The notes under the pieces are model-generated. The model saw only the letters and a list, made by a program, of their open reading frames with translations, was not told the origin of the DNA and did not search any database. Source: Incurvaria masculella (Eukaryota; Arthropoda; Insecta; Lepidoptera; Incurvariidae). From it: a stretch of DNA of 64,000 bases. Positions 57,739-64,000 of this stretch are shown here, piece after piece. The translations under genes and the position numbers were made by a program. The DNA lies in NCBI GenBank assembly GCA_946894095.1, contig OX335652.1, positions 3,309,001-3,373,000 of the forward strand, in the 5' to 3' direction. Numbering within the stretch: the first letter of the stretch is position 1; each line of letters begins with the position of its first letter.

Positions 57739-58648
57739 TTGATTCTAAAATTATTATAGGTACACAGTCAAGTCAGTCCTTGGTCGTCGTGTAACGGTAT
57801 TAGATTCTTCACGCAACATTTATATTTTAAATAAAAAATATATTTGATTGAATACAAAAGCACTGCAGATATAAGATAGTTTTTTATGTTCATGGCCAGG
57901 GGCAGGGGGTCTACTCATGTGATTCTCACCTGTGGCTCACCGTTGACTCACAGGTGAAAATCTCATAAGTAGATAGGCAGGAGAAGAGTATACCTTATGG
58001 ATACCTTCAAACATATTATTAGTTTGCGCGCGAAATCAGAAAGGTGTTAAAAAAAGAGTTGATGCAAAAATGGGTGCGTTAATGATTTTTATGTAACCTG
58101 AAATCATATGCCAAAAACCTAGGACCGAGTGTACAAAATGACACAAAATCAAAATCAATGTCAATGTATGATTATACAAGTCACTTTTTATGGACAGCTT
58201 AGGCTAATAAATAGAAAAGAAATATAAATACTAAATAAATGTAAAAATAAGTAGGCATCATTTTTCAACTGAGATTTTAACGGTTTCTCATGCGAGTTAA
58301 GTCGTCCCCGCTTGAATTCCACTATTGTTGTCACAGATTACAAGTTAACGTATCCGATATGCATCTGGCAGCACTCGCTTTCAGTTCGCCATCGCGCCGT
58401 CCGTCAGCAGCGCCACCAACGCTTGCTCGGTGGCTCGAGTCAACTTCATTGATTCGTTTTTCTTGTTGGAAGGAGATCTCGCGCGCTCTTCCGTAAACAA
58501 ATCGAACTCAGTTGTGATTGTTTGTGAATGCAAAGCTTTCTCCCAGTTCATCTAGTGCTTGTTTGGCTGTGGAAATAAATTATTATTTGTGGCGTAAACC
58601 TCAAGCAACAATTGTACGCGTTTTGTTACATTATTGGTGTCTGCGAAG

Positions 58649-58714
58649 ATGGGGATGTCTGGCTGTTATGTTGTCATGAAATATCTTTTGGTCTTGCTGA
58701 ACTTCGTATTTCTG
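58649..58714 (+). CDS. Tetraspanin family, first coding exon (partial gene)
   Basis: Encodes MGMSGCYVVMKYLLVLLNFV followed by FL and donor CTG|GTAAGT, phase 0. A short basic/cysteine N-terminus running straight into transmembrane helix 1 with KYLL and LN is the classic tetraspanin start. Tetraspanins are four-pass membrane organisers. The remaining exons (large loop with CCG, helices 2-4) are not found in the 5.3 kb to the window end, so intron 1 is long. Which tetraspanin it is cannot be decided from 22 residues. Confidence 0.75.
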
Positions 58715-59559
58715 GTAAGTCCGCCTCTTTAAAATGTATGTTTGAGATGTCCTACCTAGCAATTTCTGTATTTGTGTCAGGATCGTAAATTTTCCTATTA
58801 CTATTTATTGGTCATTATTAGATACACAAACGTGAATTCTGGTTTATATAAAATTGATGACATAAAATGGATTGTTTTATTTATAAAAGTGCGATATTCA
58901 TGACGGAATACCTTTCAACAGCTTGCTGTGTGAGCATGGTGAATGTTTAACGAACTGCACTGTAGAGAAAATCTTGAAATTAAATTGTGCCGGTGACTCG
59001 GCTGCGTCATGAAACTGAAATCGGGACAGGAAGCCGTTGTTTTCCCCCGGAGGGCTAGACAGCGATGATAGAGCCATGAGATACGGTCGCAGCATACTTC
59101 TCTCTTCAACTGGCGTGCATCTCTTCATACATGCTCTTCGATTGTGGGTGCTATGCATCTGACCTTTATGAACCACATGGCCTAACTGGTCATGGTTAGT
59201 TTTTCTCGGTCGTCCTGTCATGGCTGTTATAGTTGTGTGTATTCTCATTCTTTCATCATTCATCATTTGGAAAAAATTTACAAGAGTGCGCCATTCTTAG
59301 CTTCTAGCTGGATATCAGGGATGGTAGAGTGGATTTTTAGAAGCATTTTTGGTGAAGGAACATGGGCGCGGAAACGAAGTTTTCTATCTAAAATATTTTT
59401 TTGAAAATATGAAATCCGCTTAATAATTTCCACCGCGTCCAATTGCGCCACAATTTTTAACAAAGGAAACACAGCACATGCATACTAGTCGCAAGACATC
59501 AAATGTAGCTGACACACCCGGCAGAGCCGGCTTATTGCCACAATTACTAGAGAAATAAA

Positions 59560-59605
59560 TTTTATCTGAATCTGAAAAAAAATCTGAATCTGAATCTGAA
59601 TCCAA
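59560..59605. repeat. TCTGAA minisatellite
   Basis: About six TCTGAA units, interrupted once by an A-run, inside the foldback element. Confidence 0.75.
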
Positions 59606-60026
59606 TTGCACTCACTAATCAACATTGCAACCGAAAAGTGTTGCCAGACACCAAATGATATATTCCGTGAGGTTCTAACTAATATAAGCTAAATAAGCTT
59701 AAAAAAATTTTTTAAATGCACCTCGAAGCCCAGGCAGGTAAGTTGATGGCTACGCCGAAAGACTCGCTTGGTCGGCCCTTTCGCTACGCGAGCGCATGAC
59801 CTCCTGTGCGAGCTTTCGTCTCCGCACTTGTAAAAAACACTCTAGGGATGGGAACATGTAATGTCGGGGCGGCTAAGTCGGTTTTGGAGCAATACGAGTA
59901 CAGCAATTGTTAATTTTACCCTAAATTATGGGAAATTACACATTGGCAACATTTTACCTGCAATATGAATTTGTCACTTGACCACAGACTATAGAGAGAT
60001 ACTACGCACTTGACCTGTTCGCGTCG

Positions 60027-60126
60027 GAATACAGAACGAACGTTAATATTGCATCGCGCGCCGCCATCGTCGTCGCATCGACGCATATAGTATCGCGCCA
60101 GAATACAGAACGAACGTTAATATTGC
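60027..60126. repeat. 26-bp direct repeat, 74-bp period
   Basis: GAATACAGAACGAACGTT and the following TAATATTGC occur identically at 60027-60052 and 60101-60126, separated by CpG-rich sequence. Confidence 0.85.
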
Positions 60127-61338
60127 TGACGGGATTTCATATTTTCAAAAAAAAATTTTAGATAGAAAACTTCGTTTCCGCGCCCATGTTCCTTGACCAA
60201 AAATGCTTCTAAAAATCCACTCTACCATCCCTGATATCCAGCTAGAAGCTAAGAATGGCGCACTCTTGTAAATTTCACCCCATCATTTTAACTAAACCAT
60301 TTTATCATATCCTTCTCCATCTTTGTCACCACATTTTCTTTTCACATTACAAGTAAGGTTCTGGCATGGCCCCTTGATTCCATAAAGTGTGATGGGCTAA
60401 TATCATGACAGAACCTAGGTGTGGTTATACATACAGTAGAAATTGCATAACTAATGAACTTGAAGGCACCTATTGCAAATGTTTGCTAATATCAAATACT
60501 TCTTATCACAGATATTTTATATGTTGATAAAAAAACTTCAATCATTGCTTTAATATTGTTTATTAGATACTCATTATAATTACCTTTTCCTTGTTTTGTT
60601 TTAAATGGATTTAAAAAAACTTAGGTATGTTTAAATATATTCTTCAACTTTGTTATTATTTAATTAATTGAAGATATTGTGGTGAGAAAGAGTTTTACCG
60701 CATGAATGAGCTTCGCCTTTTCATTCAAACAGATAGCCTTACTTGGAGCCATCTCACCATTCACATATAAATGAGTAAATAATTCCTAAGTAAATTCCCT
60801 CAAAGAACATACATATTGCTAAAACCAATTCCATTTGTTTGTTCTGTTATTACATGAAACTTTTTAAAAACAAACCAGTTATTGGCCACCATGATGTAAA
60901 TCACCTAATCCATACTTAATACTATAAATACAAAGTAACGGTCCCATTTTACGCCTAAACCGCTGAATAAATTTTGATAATGCATTTCGGTTTAAAAATA
61001 GTCTGGAACTTCGAGAAGAACATAGGCTACCTTTTGTGACGAAAATTAAACTCGAAAGGAGTGAAATATTGGATGAACGTTTTCATGGGGAACTCGCATA
61101 ATATTCAGGAAATAATTCAGCCCGACATCAGTCCAAAACGACATTGATCCGATCGGAGTCGGGTACCTCAGCTATTAAGTAATTAAGGAGACAATACAAA
61201 AATAAATATGTAGCGTCAACATAACATGAAGGTTTTAGTACCTAAATATAACTATTTAATGATGCATCCTAATGTTTGTGACAGTTTTGTATAAAAATTT
61301 TGATCTCACATTGCATTCTGAGCCGATAGTCTCAGTTG

Positions 61339-61654
61339 TCACCTAAATTGGCGTTACGGCAAACCGATCGACTGGCGTTTTCAAATGTATGGAGAAATTG
61401 AAGAGCGCGCGCAGTAGGCGTTAAGCGAACTAACATTTGCGAGTCCAAGCTTGATTTGACAGCTTACTCAAAGTTGCCGTAAATACGTCGACGTTGCCGT
61501 TTACGTCCACTCCGCGTTTTCATACAAATCGGAATCGTCCGCGTTTGACTTTGACAGCTTGAAGAAGTAAAACCACAGAATATCTAGTAAAAACTTGTAT
61601 GAAGTTTAACGTTTTTACGGAACTTCGAAGTTACGTAAACGCCAATTTAGGTGA
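61339..61654. repeat. MITE, TCACCTAAATTGGCG family, copy 2
   Basis: TCACCTAAATTGGCGTTA start and AACGCCAATTTAGGTGA end. Better preserved termini than the copy at 18011. Confidence 0.82.
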
Positions 61655-61792
61655 AACTGTGACTACCGGCTCTGATCTAGAAGATCTTAACACCTCATTT
61701 GATTATGTACAAGTGAGCAACAAAAACTTTTAATGTTCAATCTGTTGTAGTGATCCCTTCCGAAGTAAGCCAGGCATGGACTCTTACTGTCG

Positions 61793-61898
61793 TGTTCAGA
61801 AAGCACCTGTCAAATCTTAGTACGAGATTAGCACCGGACTAACCATACAAAAACCGGTTTAGTCCGACGGATTAAAGTTAGTGCGCCCACTCTGAATA
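61793..61898. repeat. 106-bp MITE, TATTCAGAG family, copy 2
   Basis: Same length and interior as 30811-30916; one end has decayed to TGTTCAGA. Confidence 0.78.
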
Positions 61899-62857
61899 CA
61901 TTTGCTATTGGTTGATGGTCAAGCTGGTGTTATGAAAATGTGGTTGATAGTAAGCTGCCTCACCCACGAGCGTGCCTTTTCTTTTCGCCATTCTGCGCGA
62001 CGAGACAACACATGATAGAGACAATTCCATTTCCCAGACTTTGCGTGATATTACAGGGTCCTCATTAATTTCTTACTTGAGCTTATAATAATATGATATC
62101 CGCTAATATCAACACACTAATACAAAAAAATAAGGAGCTCTGACCTCAAGTAATTTCAAGGCATTTCGTATTTTAAGGTACTGGGGCCAATGAGTTCAGT
62201 TCCGTTGCTAGTGGGATTACTACTCCTAAACAAGCAGTTGGATTTCAGGAAATATAGGTTGCCGGACTCAGTCTCATGCATTTATATGGCAGTAAAGTAT
62301 CTGCTTATTAGTTTGATCGTTTGGCCGTCTATTATTCTATGGCTCTACTACTACAGTACTAATATGTAGCTATATTTTTTTTTATGTATGTGTACCACTT
62401 ACTTTGTATATTTGATGCATGTAAAAGTAACCTACGTAAGTAAGCTACACAATACATACTCAAATTTTTATTCTTCCTCTCTAGTCCGATCAGTCTGTCT
62501 GATGTTTGTCTGATTTGCAAATTTCGGTTGATAAGGACATGACATACACAAACGAAAACACTGCCTTTGATATAGAATTAAATGAATGGTGCAAAGTGCA
62601 CCCCTAGCGCAGTCTGCTTGCTACCATTGTCGCACATCTTGAAGGTATTGCGCGAAAGAAAGTCATAATTCTTCTAATAACAACATATTCTCTAATAATA
62701 ATAATGTTTGGTAAGCACTTGCACTGTCAGCGCTTTTCGAAGTGCACTGATATGAAGAAGTATAACGAAATTCCTCATCATTTTGTAAATTGTTACAAAA
62801 AAAAACTGACAGTTTTTAGTAACCTACAGACCGTTGCAATGTCCAGTACATTTTACA

Positions 62858-63210
62858 TGGATGGCTAGTACCAAACTGACCGTGAGATATTAATCTAACA
62901 CACCACATGGGAATTAGGTGCCATGCCAGGACCTTCCTTGTATTGCTCGGATACATTGAACTGGATGGAAAACAGAAAATTTTCATTACCACTTCGACCA
63001 TCGTTCATTTAATGCGTTGGTACCAACTAGGGCGGGATTAACCCCCCCACCTAGTAAGTTAAGGAAGGGGACCTACAGGTTTTTGTGGTATCCAAACTAT
63101 GGCCAGCCTAAATATCATTATGGTTCACCATCCAGAACGCAACCGCGCTCAGATGTGCTTCACCCAGCTTATCGAATTGCAAGGCGTTGCGCCACTGGGC
63201 GTGAATTATT
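62858..63210 (-). repeat. SINE, full length, third head type
   Basis: ACATGGATGGCTAGTACC to the head GCAAGGCGTTGCGCCACTGG. TGGTTCACCATCCAGAACGC marks the third head type. Confidence 0.78.
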
Positions 63211-63384
63211 GGGATTGTTTTTTTTTATTATTAATTATTTATTTATTTTAAATTAGACATGCAGCCTAGGTTGATGCGTCTAAATCGAGTACATCGATTA
63301 TTGATCTATCAACAGATTTTATTGTTGTCACTTATTCGGTTTCAATTCACTTAGTTATTTATTTTTAAAATATATTTATTTAGA

Positions 63385-63485
63385 TAAGCGTCCAAACGGT
63401 TCTTAAATTGATTAGTGTTGTTTGCACTGATGATGTCCTCTGGAAGTTGGTTCCAATCGTCAACCACTCTGTTGGTTATGAAAGT
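63385..63485 (-). mobile_element. CR1-like LINE scrap
   Basis: The minus strand encodes NRVVDDWNQLPEDIISAN, matching the LINE tail at 47560-47832. Confidence 0.6.
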
Positions 63486-64000
63486 TTAATATTTTTTTTT
63501 AATATCCTCTAAATAAAAAGTTATACTTCCATATGAAGTAATTAATTAATTTAGTATAAAAGTATCAAATGGTCCGTAAGAACTTGCAAACCTAATGTAG
63601 GTATGTAACTGGATAAGGATGGCTAATATCATGGTACAACCATGCACTTCGTTGCATATTGGGACTGCCTTGGAGATGTAGCGTGTCCGGTATGTTCGCC
63701 GAACACCGACTAGACGACTTCTATGCTATTATGCGGAAGCGGAGAGCAGGGTTTATGGAGCGTATTATTAAATCCGAAAATGAAATTATAATTGCAATTA
63801 CTAGTCGGCTGTATTATATTAATGAATTGATTGTAGAATTAAAATATTAGATAATGAGTGTATTGATGTTGATTTAGAATTTAATTTAAATTAATTTACT
63901 GAATTTGATTTTAATTAAACTTAATTTGATTTTTTTTTTTCACTACTTTTAAATATTGTTGTTGTTGTTATTTAATGGTAATTGAATTTCATTTAGATTT

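Larger units (their letters stand above)
55756..58648. other. Divergent spacer between NCAPH2 and the tetraspanin gene
   Basis: Contains a GC-rich patch with GGCC motifs (55970-56170), a GGAC-array element (56488-56798), a SINE head fragment (about 56800-56910) and a CpG-bearing stretch near 57290-57480. The tetraspanin 5' UTR lies in its last few hundred bases. Transcripts should leave it in both directions. Confidence 0.5.
59274..60275. mobile_element. Foldback element with 144-bp inverted arms
   Basis: The left arm 59274-59417 and right arm 60132-60275 are reverse complements with only scattered differences. Both arms contain GTGCGCCATTCTTAGCTTC and GCGCGGAAACGAAG when read inward. The roughly 714-bp centre holds a TCTGAA run and a 26-bp direct repeat but no protein. 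Confidence 0.85.
58715..64000. other. Long first intron of the tetraspanin gene
   Basis: Contains a 1-kb foldback element (59274-60275), SINE fragments (60355-60425, 63600-63640), two MITEs (61339-61654, 61793-61898), a full SINE (62858-63210) and a CR1-like scrap (63385-63485). No second tetraspanin exon is visible. Confidence 0.6.

Overview
The window looks like an insect nuclear genome, almost certainly a moth or butterfly (Lepidoptera). Short GC-rich exons with canonical GT/AG splice sites lie in long AT-rich introns and spacers. Those spacers are crowded with lepidopteran-type interspersed repeats: elements with an internal (GGAC)n array, tRNA- and 5S-headed SINEs, TTAA-flanked MITEs, and RTE-, Jockey- and CR1-like LINE fragments. 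Genus and species cannot be read from the sequence alone.

Five protein-coding transcription units can be supported by splice phase and protein family. (1) 810-9989, plus strand: the last seven coding exons of a KDM3/JHDM2-type histone H3K9 demethylase, with a 691-residue low-complexity exon, a split zinc finger and a complete JmjC domain; the 5' end lies outside the window. (2) 15236-22466, plus strand: a three-exon, 97-residue secreted Kazal-domain protein. (3) 29083-23904, minus strand: a three-exon, 120-residue secreted Kazal-domain protein with the same intron phases and nearly the same cysteine spacing, so the two form a convergent paralogue pair. (4) 55755-45424, minus strand: an eight-exon gene of about 545 residues for the condensin II kleisin subunit H2 (NCAPH2/Cap-H2). 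(5) 58649 onward, plus strand: the first coding exon of a tetraspanin whose remaining exons lie past the window end.

Between the second Kazal gene and NCAPH2, about 29.1-45.4 kb is essentially a repeat landscape. It holds an apparently intact, young Ty3/gypsy-type LTR retrotransposon at 39721-44038. Its 161-bp LTRs differ at one base, a 5-bp target duplication flanks it, it has a serine-tRNA primer site and a purine tract, and its single 1,270-codon gag-pol frame has no break. It has no env.

No operon, CRISPR or prokaryotic feature is present. The most unusual signals outside genes are a 41-bp antisense island almost identical to the conserved JmjC exon of the neighbouring KDM3 gene, a perfect 47-bp inverted repeat, a 1-kb foldback element with 144-bp arms, SINEs that share one body but carry different heads (one clearly 5S rRNA-like), and two readable nested insertions that define element ends. 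I found no convincing new multi-gene system.
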